This document shows, piece after piece, positions 1 to 6,852 of a DNA stretch of 8,678 bases. Source of the DNA: Thermodesulfobacteriota bacterium (GTDB lineage: Bacteria > Desulfobacterota > S145-22); the NCBI GenBank assembly GCA_024763435.1, contig JANTFN010000063.1, positions 1 to 8,678 of the forward strand, in the 5' to 3' direction. Position 1 is the stretch's first letter, and each line of letters begins with the position of its first letter. The translations under genes and the position numbers were made by a program. A model generated the notes under the pieces. That model did no database searches and was not told the DNA's origin. It worked only from the letters and a program-made list of their open reading frames with translations.

Positions 1-866
1 GTGCACGCGTAACACCCGTAGTTCCCTGTCTTAAAGACCTCAAGGGCCTCGCCGGATATCTTTTCCACACCGGGCAAGGTTCCTTCCTGAAAATTCTTAA
101 CCGGGAAAATCCCCTTTTTCTCCATGCCCGTGGTCATGAAGGTCGTTCCAAAACGGGTCAGCTTTTTCCGCCTCGCGTGCCCCTTTAAAATCTGGTTGTG
201 CTCTTTTACGATTTCAAAAAAACGCGTTTTAGCCGACGGAATAAGGGGCGCGCTGTCCCCGGTCACAACAACCGCTTTCAGGTTTTTTGAGCCCATGACC
301 GCGCCAACCCCGCCCCGGGCCGCGGTTCTCTCCTCATGAACGATCGCGGAAAAAAGAACCTGGTTTTCTCCGGCGGGGCCAATGCAGGCGATCCGGGCAT
401 CAGGCCCATGAATTTTCTGAAGCTCCTGCTGTGTTTTCTCTGTATCCAGCCCCCACAAACCGGCGGCATCCATAACCCGCACATCTTCGCCGTTAATCAG
501 GAGGTAAACAGGGGAAAGCGACTTCCCCTCAATGGCAATAAACTCATAATGATTCATCTTGATGGCGGCTCCAAACTTGCCGCCACAGACCGACCGCATA
601 TAGGTCCCGGTAAGCGGGCTTTTGGTCATAACCATCCACCTTGAAAATCCCGGGGCGATACTGCCTCCCAAAACGCCCGCGGCAAAAATAAGGGGGTTGG
701 ATGGGCTGAGGGCATCCGTCCCCGGCCTCAGATTGTTATAAAGGTAACTGGCGCCAAACCCCCTGCCGCCCACAAACATCTTTTTTTCGGCGTCGGAAAT
801 TTCGCCAATGCTGCTTTTGGCCGAAGCGAGATCAACTTGAAGAAATCTTTCTGTAAATGTAGACAT
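1..866 (-). CDS. aor: Aldehyde:ferredoxin oxidoreductase, N-terminal part (partial)
   Basis: The frame is open from an ATG at 866 to the window edge, giving 288 complete codons without a stop. The family oxidises aldehydes to carboxylic acids in the cytoplasm, using a tungsten bis-pterin cofactor and one [4Fe-4S] cluster, with ferredoxin as electron acceptor. Visible family signatures are VGGRGFGASYLY (residues 32-43), TKSPLTGTY (81-89), CGGKFGAAIK (94-103), the IAIEGKS strand (110-116) and RGGVGAVMGSKNLKAVVVTG (184-203). The fragment ends in CYAC, so C285 and C288 would be the first two cluster ligands of the CxxCxxxC motif, at the position usual for the family. The glycine-rich start fits true AORs better than the BamB subunit of class II benzoyl-CoA reductase. 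An AAGGA ribosome binding site lies 9 nt before the ATG. It is last in the visible cluster, 141 nt after the dikinase ATP subunit, and probably oxidises an aldehyde made by the upstream enzymes. About half of the protein lies outside the window. Confidence 0.93.
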   Translation of the reverse strand, partial: MSTFTERFLQVDLASAKSSIGEISDAEKKMFVGGRGFGASYLYNNLRPGTDALSPSNPLIFAAGVLGGSIAPGFSRWMVMTKSPLTGTYMRSVCGGKFGAAIKMNHYEFIAIEGKSLSPVYLLINGEDVRVMDAAGLWGLDTEKTQQELQKIHGPDARIACIGPAGENQVLFSAIVHEERTAARGGVGAVMGSKNLKAVVVTGDSAPLIPSAKTRFFEIVKEHNQILKGHARRKKLTRFGTTFMTTGMEKKGIFPVKNFQEGTLPGVEKISGEALEVFKTGNYGCYAC

Positions 867-898
867 ATTAAATTATCCTTAAAAGAATGGGTTCCGAG

Positions 899-991
899 AT
901 CGGGACAACTTTATAAGACTTCTGAATCGGGTTAGCGTAAAATAGCAGGTATCCGATTTTCGCCTTTTTTGTCTTAAAAAGTCATCCCGAT
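899..991 (-). repeat. Long imperfect inverted repeat in the 141-nt gap before the AOR gene
   Basis: Arms of 21 nt at 899-919 and 971-991 are reverse complements except at three positions, separated by 51 nt. Read as the minus-strand transcript, two of the three differences become G-U wobbles, leaving 20 of 21 pairs with a single U-U mismatch. In a plus-strand transcript the same two positions would be A-C mismatches. A shorter inverted repeat (AATCGG at 925-930, CCGATT at 953-958) is nested in the loop. The distal end of the stem is about 19 nt upstream of the AOR ribosome binding site and does not cover it, and no U-tract follows, so it does not look like an intrinsic terminator. It could be an mRNA processing or stability element, or a small MITE-like intergenic repeat. 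Apart from this the gap (867-1007) shows no gene and no convincing promoter: a TATAAA exists but lacks a -35 box. Confidence 0.6.
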
Positions 992-1007
992 ACACATTTT
1001 ACCGTTT

Positions 1008-2078
1008 TCAGCTCTTAAAAAACCTTGTTAAAAGGTCAATAACGTAATCTGTATCCTGTTTTTCTTCCTCCTCTTTGGTCACCTGCTTTTTCTTTGACCA
1101 CACTGTTTCGGGCCTCGCCTGCAGTATGAAGATATTATCGGGAAATTTCATATCGTTATCAACGGCCCACTCGATATCGGTCGGATTTTCATAGTGTTCT
1201 TCAATCCTGATACCCATTTTTACCAATTCGTCTATTTCTTCTTTTGTGACGGAAAAGGCCGCGCGCCGCGCTTCATCCACCTCCCGGGTGATTACCCCGC
1301 TTTTTTCAGCGGGGACGATTTCCTTGTCTTTTTCCCCCAGGGTTTTTCTTTTCACTTTCAGGGTTGCCTTGTCGATCATAAACTCATCGGGGGTAACCAC
1401 GCCGCTGACGACACTTTCACCCAGTCCCCAGCTCGAATTGAGGGCAACCTCACTCCTGTCGCCATTGATGGGATTCAGCGTAAACATCACACCAGCGGAA
1501 CGCGAATTGACCATCTTCTGAACGGTTACACTTATTTTTTCCCTGTCATGAGAGAATCCCATGTCGTTCCGGTAAGAGGTCGCCCGGTCGGAAAAAAGGC
1601 TTGCCCAGCAGCTTTTGACCTTCAAAATAACCTCAGAGACACCAACAATCCACAAATACGTATCCTGAAGCCCGGCAAAACTCGCCCAGGGAAGGTCCTC
1701 CGAGGTCGCGCTTGACCTGACCGCGACCGGGAGGTCCTTCTTCCCGACGTTATCGCAAAGTTTTAAATAGGCTTTACCTATTTCTATCGAGATTTCATCG
1801 ATAAGCGGGGCATTGATAATCGTTTTTCTCACCTTTTTGCAAACCTCGGCAAGCTCCCGCTGCCCTTTGGATTTGGACCCTTCCAGCATGGGGAAAATCT
1901 CTTTATTGAGCCCTGATTTCCTCAGAAAATAATCATACGCATACGTCGTCACGGCAAAGCCGGGGGGAACGCGCGTCCCCATCTGGACCATTTCCCCCAG
2001 TGAGGCGTTCTTCCCCCCAACCTGCTCGAATTTCTTGCGCGATATCTCTTCAAACCAGTAAATAAATTTCTTTCCCAT
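1008..2078 (-). CDS. ATP-grasp (PPDK_N) subunit of a split PEP-synthase-type dikinase, phenylphosphate synthase PpsB-like
   Basis: This 356-residue protein corresponds to the isolated N-terminal nucleotide-binding half of PEP synthase. Motifs in order are GGKNASLGEMV (21-31) with VPPGFAVT (37-44), VRSSATSEDLPWASFAG (120-136) with the family's catalytic arginine at 121, AGVMFTLNP (195-203), SSWGLGESVVSGVVTPDEF (215-233), IEWAVD (302-307) and ILQARPET (318-325). The phosphohistidine and PEP/pyruvate domains are absent here; the histidine domain is encoded by the adjacent upstream gene. The expected role is to use ATP to phosphorylate the histidine of that partner, releasing AMP and phosphate. 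About 40 kDa, this matches the size class of PpsB of Thauera aromatica. The ORF starts 13 nt after the partner's stop with only a weak purine-rich site (CGGAACG), so translational coupling is likely. A short charged tail (329-345) follows the last conserved motif. The family is certain; the final phosphate acceptor cannot be read from the sequence. Confidence 0.9.
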   Translation of the reverse strand: MGKKFIYWFEEISRKKFEQVGGKNASLGEMVQMGTRVPPGFAVTTYAYDYFLRKSGLNKEIFPMLEGSKSKGQRELAEVCKKVRKTIINAPLIDEISIEIGKAYLKLCDNVGKKDLPVAVRSSATSEDLPWASFAGLQDTYLWIVGVSEVILKVKSCWASLFSDRATSYRNDMGFSHDREKISVTVQKMVNSRSAGVMFTLNPINGDRSEVALNSSWGLGESVVSGVVTPDEFMIDKATLKVKRKTLGEKDKEIVPAEKSGVITREVDEARRAAFSVTKEEIDELVKMGIRIEEHYENPTDIEWAVDNDMKFPDNIFILQARPETVWSKKKQVTKEEEEKQDTDYVIDLLTRFFKS

Positions 2079-2091
2079 GTTCTACGTTCCG

Positions 2092-3768
2092 TCAGTTAAC
2101 GATGTATACAGCACCGAGATTCGCGTCTATCTTAATCCGCTGGCCATCCTTGATTTTCTGCGTTCCCTCAAAGGTATTGATAACGACAGGAATGCCGTAC
2201 TCTCTTCCCACGATTGCCGCATGGGAAAGGCTCCCGCCTCTATCGACAACAGCACCGCTGATCAGGCTGAAAACAGGCGTCCAGCTTGGAGACGTGGTTG
2301 CCGCCACAAGGATATCCCCCTTCTGAATCCTTTCGAGTTCTTCCTCTTTCTGGATAACCCGCGCGATTCCCTCTGTCATACCGGGCGAGCCGCATATTCC
2401 GAAGAGATCCGCCTTTAATTCCGGCTTTGGAACAGGCATATTCCCAACCACGACCTTCAGGGCAATCGGGTCCATGGACTGGGCAAGGACGCCAACGGCA
2501 TCTTCCATCGTAAATCCCTCTTTCAGGATTGCCGGCGGATTGCCGTCTTTGTTCCACGCTTCCCATTCCGCTTTTCTGTCCGCAACAATCTGCTTCAGGT
2601 CAAACATATCCGGGTTAATGCCCGCCTTTCGGACCTCATCGGGCACGAGATAGAAAATGTCGTCAACCTCGGCAATCGCGCCACTCTTCGCGAAACGCCT
2701 GCCGATATCCATAACAACCCGTCTAATCATGGCGTGACAGTACAAATCAAGATAATGATTATGTTCTTCACTGAACATACTTGAATTCTGAGCTACCTTC
2801 AAAAGAATGGAAAACCAGCCCCGCTGATCCTGCGGTATTTTTTCAAGGACCTCGGCCTCCGTAGCCTTTCTTTCCTTTTCGGCCTTTTCCCTCTCTTTTT
2901 CGAGGTCAAAATCACCCGTTTTTAGATACATTTTGATGGCATTAAAGGCCGGACTCGGGTCCTCATCCCAGGTTGGAACATTTATTTCCGCCATGCGTTC
3001 CATCCGCCAGCCGCCCTTTTCTTCAAGAAACTGGTCGAACTTTGCAAGGAACTCTTTCCCTTTTTCTGTTTTACCCAATTCAGCAATCACCGATTGGGAT
3101 GGCGTATTTGCCACGATGTCGTCAAGGCCCATATCCTTTAATAGAATCGATAACTCCCAGAGGCCACGATCTACCCTGAAACTTTCGTTGTCAAACCCGC
3201 TCATCAGTTTGTGAAAGGTAGGATGCGTATCATCGATACCTACCAGCTCCTTGGCCATACTTTCAAAAAGAACGTAAGGCGTATAGGTCCCATACATCAT
3301 ATACATGTGGATTTCCCACATCCTTCGTGTGGTATCGATAACCTCTTCGAATTTTTCCAGGGCCTGAATGTTTGAAAGTGATGCAAGATCGACGGATTTA
3401 ATGCTCTTGTATCGTTCCAGCATCTCGTCCACAAAACCATACCAGACCTTGTCATAATTCTCGATAAAGGGCCTGATGGCTTCTTTAAATACGGCCTCGC
3501 GTTCCTTTTTCTCGGCGTCGGAACCCACGAGAAGCAGGGTAAGGTATCCGCCGCCATCTTTAAAACGCCAGTCCCACCCTTTTACCGTGGGGAGGCTCAG
3601 CTTTTCAGCACCATACTGCATGCCGTGTCGGCAGAAATTTACCCAGAACCATCCGAACATGGGCGTCCAGGGCGGAACAGAATGTGTTCCGTCAAGAAAC
3701 CACGCGGGTGACATTCCAAGATCACTATCCCCATACTCCAAACCTGGCACACAATCATATCGTTTCAT
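2092..3768 (-). CDS. Acceptor and phosphohistidine subunit of a split PEP-synthase-type dikinase, phenylphosphate synthase PpsA-like
   Basis: This 558-residue protein ends in the swivelling phosphohistidine domain of PEP-utilising enzymes (about 455-558). The phosphate-carrying histidine is H516 in GGSLSHAAIVGREYGIPVV (511-529). Before it lies a domain of about 440 residues that is not a PEP/pyruvate barrel. It contains aromatic-rich N-terminal stretches (W23, W34, W40, W42, W65, W67), a charged, probably coiled helix at 286-310, and SEEHNHYLDLY (333-343), which resembles the acceptor region of phenylphosphate synthase and rifampicin phosphotransferase. The C-terminal TIM barrel of PEP synthase is missing, so pyruvate is not the expected acceptor. 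With the next gene it should catalyse ATP + R-OH + H2O to R-phosphate + AMP + Pi. The gene order (acceptor subunit, then ATP subunit) matches ppsA-ppsB of Thauera aromatica. A strong TAAGGAGG site sits 4 nt before the ATG, 27 nt after the SDR stop. The nature of R-OH is unknown: a phenol, an enol or an alicyclic alcohol are all possible. Confidence 0.85.
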   Translation of the reverse strand: MKRYDCVPGLEYGDSDLGMSPAWFLDGTHSVPPWTPMFGWFWVNFCRHGMQYGAEKLSLPTVKGWDWRFKDGGGYLTLLLVGSDAEKKEREAVFKEAIRPFIENYDKVWYGFVDEMLERYKSIKSVDLASLSNIQALEKFEEVIDTTRRMWEIHMYMMYGTYTPYVLFESMAKELVGIDDTHPTFHKLMSGFDNESFRVDRGLWELSILLKDMGLDDIVANTPSQSVIAELGKTEKGKEFLAKFDQFLEEKGGWRMERMAEINVPTWDEDPSPAFNAIKMYLKTGDFDLEKEREKAEKERKATEAEVLEKIPQDQRGWFSILLKVAQNSSMFSEEHNHYLDLYCHAMIRRVVMDIGRRFAKSGAIAEVDDIFYLVPDEVRKAGINPDMFDLKQIVADRKAEWEAWNKDGNPPAILKEGFTMEDAVGVLAQSMDPIALKVVVGNMPVPKPELKADLFGICGSPGMTEGIARVIQKEEELERIQKGDILVAATTSPSWTPVFSLISGAVVDRGGSLSHAAIVGREYGIPVVINTFEGTQKIKDGQRIKIDANLGAVYIVN

Positions 3769-3795
3769 TTTTCCTCCTTATCACTTTAAAGGGTT

Positions 3796-4548
3796 TTAAT
3801 GCATGGCCCTTCCACCATCCACAAGAATGGTCTGGCCGGTTATAAAATCGGACGCGTCAGAGCATAAAAATGCCACGACACCCGTTAAATCCTCTGGTTT
3901 TTCAAGCCGTTTCAGAGGTGTTCGGCTTACATCATACTTTGAGAGATCCCCGATTGTGGCGCTGGCCTCCGTATCGGTAAACCCGGGCGCTACCGCATTG
4001 ATGCAGATGTTGTAAGGGCCGAGTTCAATCGCCAGGGAACGCGTTAAACCCACGATCGCCCCCTTGGAACTCACATAATGGGCAAATCCATGCGACCCCG
4101 TAAAAAATACCTCAGAACCAAGGTTCACAATTTTCCCTTTGCCCCGCGCCTTCATTGAAGGAAAAACCGCCTTGATGCACAGCCAGGTTCCCTTGACGTT
4201 GACGGCCATCATCTGATCCCATTCCTGCGGTTCAATCTCGTAAAAAGGGCGTCTTTTGACGCCGTAGTAATACGCGGCATTGTTGATTAAAATATCTATC
4301 CCGCCAAACTCGGAAACCGCTGTTTCCGCCATCGCGTCCACATCCGCCGGCTGTGTGACATCCCCTTTCAGCCACGCCGCTTTCCCGCCATTTTCCTTAA
4401 TAATTTTAACGGTTTCTTTTAATCCATCAATATCCGCCCTTGTTACAGCCAGGACCTTCGCGCCTTCCTGAGCCAACTTAACGGCAAAGGCCCTGCCCAG
4501 CCCTTTTCCCGCCCCCGTTACAATCGCAACCCTGTTTTCAAGCGTCAT
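3796..4548 (-). CDS. Short-chain dehydrogenase/reductase (classical SDR)
   Basis: A complete 250-residue classical SDR, the usual length for the family. It has the nucleotide-binding TGAGKGLG (11-18), GDV (62-64), NNAA (89-92), catalytic N117 in NVKG, S145, and the YxxxK pair Y158/K162, followed by PGFTDTEA (188-195) and the C-terminal ITGQTILVDGG (236-246). All tetrad residues are present, so it should be an active cytoplasmic NAD(P)-dependent alcohol dehydrogenase or ketoreductase. The end of the second strand reads VTRAD (35-39), with an arginine where NAD-specific enzymes commonly have aspartate; this hints at NADP preference, but weakly. A GGGGGAG site is 4 nt before the ATG. It is the first gene after the 99-nt hairpin gap and lies 27 nt before the dikinase acceptor subunit, so it probably heads that block. 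The likely role is interconversion of an alcohol and a carbonyl in the same pathway. SDR substrate cannot be predicted from sequence. Confidence 0.92.
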   Translation of the reverse strand: MTLENRVAIVTGAGKGLGRAFAVKLAQEGAKVLAVTRADIDGLKETVKIIKENGGKAAWLKGDVTQPADVDAMAETAVSEFGGIDILINNAAYYYGVKRRPFYEIEPQEWDQMMAVNVKGTWLCIKAVFPSMKARGKGKIVNLGSEVFFTGSHGFAHYVSSKGAIVGLTRSLAIELGPYNICINAVAPGFTDTEASATIGDLSKYDVSRTPLKRLEKPEDLTGVVAFLCSDASDFITGQTILVDGGRAMH

Positions 4549-4571
4549 TTTTCTCCCCCGCTTTTTACGTT

Positions 4572-4605
4572 AAAGGGGCAATCCCCGCGTGGAAATTGCC
4601 CCTTT
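4572..4605. terminator. Perfect 11-bp GC-rich hairpin between FAD oxidoreductase 2 and the SDR
   Basis: AAAGGGGCAAT (4572-4582) and ATTGCCCCTTT (4595-4605) are perfect reverse complements with a 12-nt loop. On the plus strand the stem runs into TTTT (4603-4606); on the minus strand it ends in TTT followed by AACG, so the U-run is short in the direction of the operon. It therefore looks like a partial terminator or 3'-end stabiliser for the flavoprotein mRNA rather than a full stop. It could also act bidirectionally on antisense transcripts. The gap of 99 nt (4549-4647) contains nothing else credible except the SDR ribosome binding site. Confidence 0.6.
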
Positions 4606-4647
4606 TGAAACGATCACCCAGACATTGAAGACTTTTCTCCCTTCATT

Positions 4648-6306
4648 TTATATTCCTCTTCCCTCCCAGGGCCGATAGCTCAGGTCAAAATCCCTGGCAA
4701 TGGTTTTGTAGCAGTTGTAACTGCTGCCACGGCCAATTCCATGGGCTGAATGCGCCGCGGAAGAACAGAGGTAATAATTTTTCACAGGCATCCGGTATTT
4801 TGATAATTCAGGAAGCGGCCGCAGCCTGCCCAGCTTACTGGCATAGGCATCCAGCGCGCCCCATCCCCCCTGAGGCATACAGGGATTCCTGTTGACCACA
4901 TCGTCCGGTGTGGTGAGGAATGCCTCAATAAAATTATCTTTTGTCACGTTGGGCGCGTATTTATGCCACTCCTCTAGGGTCCGCTCCACCATTTCCCGCT
5001 TCATCCTCAGCCATTCTTTCTCGGAAAAGTTTTTCCACGGGCAGGTAAATTCCTCAACAAGCGCATTGAATCTTCCCGCCGGCGCCCGCGTGGGATCCCA
5101 CTGACAATCCGGCGCAATCAGGAGATACAATTTATTCGCGATTCCAAGTTCCCAGCGTTCCTTTTTATACCGGCCGCTCAAAAAGTAATCCGGGTCCGCT
5201 TCCCCGAAATATAATCTCGGGACCAGCGCTAAGTCAGGATTCAAGGTATATTCGGGTTCATCAATCAGGGCGACATTTCCCCAGAAAAGCTGTGTTCTGT
5301 CATATCCAAACTTTTTAATATCCTGCATCTTATCCCAGATATCCCGGGGAACGTTTTCCTGGCCCAACAGTTCCAGTGTTAAATCGATGGTCAGATCGCT
5401 TATCACGATATCCGCCATAATTTCAGACCCGTCTTTCAGCCGGATACCTGTTGCCTTACCCCCTTCCACAAGGACCTTTTCGACCTCGTTGAGCACAAAA
5501 AACTCTCCGCCCTCTTTCTGAAACGCCCGGAGCAGGGCGTGGGTAATGGAATGCGTTCCGCCGTAAACAATGGCCGCCGGTTCTATCGATAAAACCAACC
5601 CCAGGACATGAATATGCCAATAAAGCCCGGGGACATCTTCAGGCATAAGACCATTCGACGTCTGCATGGCCCGCATGTAAAAAACCTGCATCTCGGGGCT
5701 TTCAAACATATCAACCGCAATTTCCCCCACGGTCATCGTTGCATATTTGGGGTCCATTCCGTCTTTGGGGTCATCCATAAGCGCCTCAAGCGGATCCTTT
5801 CCGTTCCACTCCTCAGGCCCTGTATAGCGATATTTTCCAAACGAATCCCGCCATTTGACCCTGAACCGTCTGATAACCTCTTCCGCGACATCCGCGTCGT
5901 GCTGCGATATCCTGGCAATCTGATTGATGTTGAATTGCGCGTTATCACTGGAAAATTCGCTTTTACCCGTGATAGGATCGACGACCTCATTAACAGCTTT
6001 TCCCAGGATGTATTTTTCATCCGGAAAAATCCACGCCTCATCATACTTCGGGAAGGTATAAACCAGTCCATAGTCACGTAAGCCAAAATCCGCATAGGAG
6101 GGATTTCCGTAAAACCGCGTAAAATGGGCGCAGGTATTTTGAATATATCCCGGAAGGGGCAATTCTTCCCCGCACGCGCCGCCTCCCATTTCATGCCACC
6201 GGTCAAACATGGCTGTTTTGAGCCCAGCCCGCTGCAGGTAGCAGGAAATAATCGTCGCGTGATGGCCACCCCCAACGATAACCGCATCGTATTTAGCATC
6301 CGCCAT
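4648..6306 (-). CDS. CrtI/PYROXD2-like FAD-dependent oxidoreductase 2
   Basis: A 552-residue flavoprotein of the phytoene desaturase-like amine oxidase superfamily. The N-terminal FAD fold is AVIVGGGHHATIISCYLQRAG (8-28), with acid D35 for the ribose and MGGGACGE (40-47) after it. The last glycine of the usual GxGxxG is A17. A central substrate-binding region follows (about 90-300, including ISQHDAD near 133-139, shared with the neighbouring flavoprotein). The C-terminal FAD element is unusual: where relatives have a glycine-rich CGSGTHPGGG-type stretch, this protein reads YLCSSAAHSAHGIGRGSS. There is no signal peptide or membrane span, so it should be cytoplasmic. GGAGG lies 7 nt before the ATG. 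It is separated by 40 nt from the small-protein gene and is a paralogue of the other flavoprotein, which suggests a heterodimer or two successive steps. The reaction is probably desaturation, isomerisation or oxygen-independent hydroxylation of a hydrophobic substrate. A carotenoid role is unlikely given the neighbours. Confidence 0.82.
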   Translation of the reverse strand: MADAKYDAVIVGGGHHATIISCYLQRAGLKTAMFDRWHEMGGGACGEELPLPGYIQNTCAHFTRFYGNPSYADFGLRDYGLVYTFPKYDEAWIFPDEKYILGKAVNEVVDPITGKSEFSSDNAQFNINQIARISQHDADVAEEVIRRFRVKWRDSFGKYRYTGPEEWNGKDPLEALMDDPKDGMDPKYATMTVGEIAVDMFESPEMQVFYMRAMQTSNGLMPEDVPGLYWHIHVLGLVLSIEPAAIVYGGTHSITHALLRAFQKEGGEFFVLNEVEKVLVEGGKATGIRLKDGSEIMADIVISDLTIDLTLELLGQENVPRDIWDKMQDIKKFGYDRTQLFWGNVALIDEPEYTLNPDLALVPRLYFGEADPDYFLSGRYKKERWELGIANKLYLLIAPDCQWDPTRAPAGRFNALVEEFTCPWKNFSEKEWLRMKREMVERTLEEWHKYAPNVTKDNFIEAFLTTPDDVVNRNPCMPQGGWGALDAYASKLGRLRPLPELSKYRMPVKNYYLCSSAAHSAHGIGRGSSYNCYKTIARDFDLSYRPWEGRGI

Positions 6307-6346
6307 AATGTTTCCTCCGCTGATATTTAAAACGCATGATTAATAT

Positions 6347-6817
6347 TTAACCGCTGACCTTTGCAGGTTCGGGGCTGTTTGCAAGCATTGCCTTCTGCCT
6401 CTCTTTCTTTTTAAGCGCCGCCTTCTGCGCCGGGCTGAGTTTAACATTTGCCCTGGGCCTCTCGCCTTTTCGCTGAGAAGGCGCGGGAGTGCTTTTTTTA
6501 GCACTTGATACGTCATCAGCCTTTTTGGGCTGTGCTGACTGCAGAATCGATTCCCGGGATTTGGAAAAGAGGAGTTTCAAGCCATAGAAAATCGTTGATG
6601 GCCTCAGAACAAGCAAAACCAGCCTGCGAAGGTCCTGCGGCTCCATAAAAGCCTTCACTTCCCAGTGAACCGGTTCTTGAATTTCCATGACCATGATCAT
6701 TCTCGCCGGTTCGCTATCCGATTCCTCCAGCGTCGAAGGAACGAGATGCGTCGCGCCAAGCTTTCCTATCCTTGCCCTCAGCAATGTCCTCCCCAATCCT
6801 GTCGATCTCACGTACAT
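6347..6817 (-). CDS. Small protein of unknown function with basic, disordered C-terminal tail
   Basis: I do not recognise this 156-residue protein. Residues 1-85 look folded: a short beta-rich start (MYVRSTGLGRTLLRARIGKL), a strand-like MIMVMEIQEPVHWEVKAF (40-57) and an arginine-flanked hydrophobic helix, LRRLVLLVLRPSTIFYGLKL (63-82), which could be amphipathic or membrane-associating. Residues 86-156 are low-complexity, rich in Lys, Ala, Ser and Pro, with 18 Lys/Arg against 6 Asp/Glu, and include LSPAQKAALKKKERQKA (127-143). It is a real gene: a strong GAAGGAGG site lies 7 nt before the ATG, and it sits tightly between two paralogous flavoprotein genes (35 and 40 nt gaps) in the same direction. 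That position suggests an accessory or scaffold subunit of the flavoproteins, possibly tethering them to the membrane or to a partner. No cysteine motif for an Fe-S cluster is present, so it is not a ferredoxin. Confidence 0.75.
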   Translation of the reverse strand: MYVRSTGLGRTLLRARIGKLGATHLVPSTLEESDSEPARMIMVMEIQEPVHWEVKAFMEPQDLRRLVLLVLRPSTIFYGLKLLFSKSRESILQSAQPKKADDVSSAKKSTPAPSQRKGERPRANVKLSPAQKAALKKKERQKAMLANSPEPAKVSG

Positions 6818-6852
6818 TTTTTATGCCTCCTTCAATTTATTTACCTGATTGT

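Noticed and set aside
1008..3768. A frameshifted or broken single PEP synthase gene
   Set aside because: Both proteins have proper starts and stops, the ATP-grasp gene follows the histidine-domain gene (the reverse of PEP synthase domain order), and the PEP/pyruvate barrel is absent. This is the organisation of a two-gene dikinase, not a split pseudogene.
1008..3768. Rifampicin phosphotransferase (antibiotic resistance)
   Set aside because: That enzyme shares the LSH-type histidine motif but is a single fused protein with the ATP-grasp domain first. The two-gene form and the catabolic neighbours fit a phenylphosphate-synthase-like enzyme better.
4614..4646. Ten-codon frame on the minus strand just after FAD oxidoreductase 2
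   Set aside because: It has no ribosome binding site of its own, overlaps the stop region and is far too short to support.
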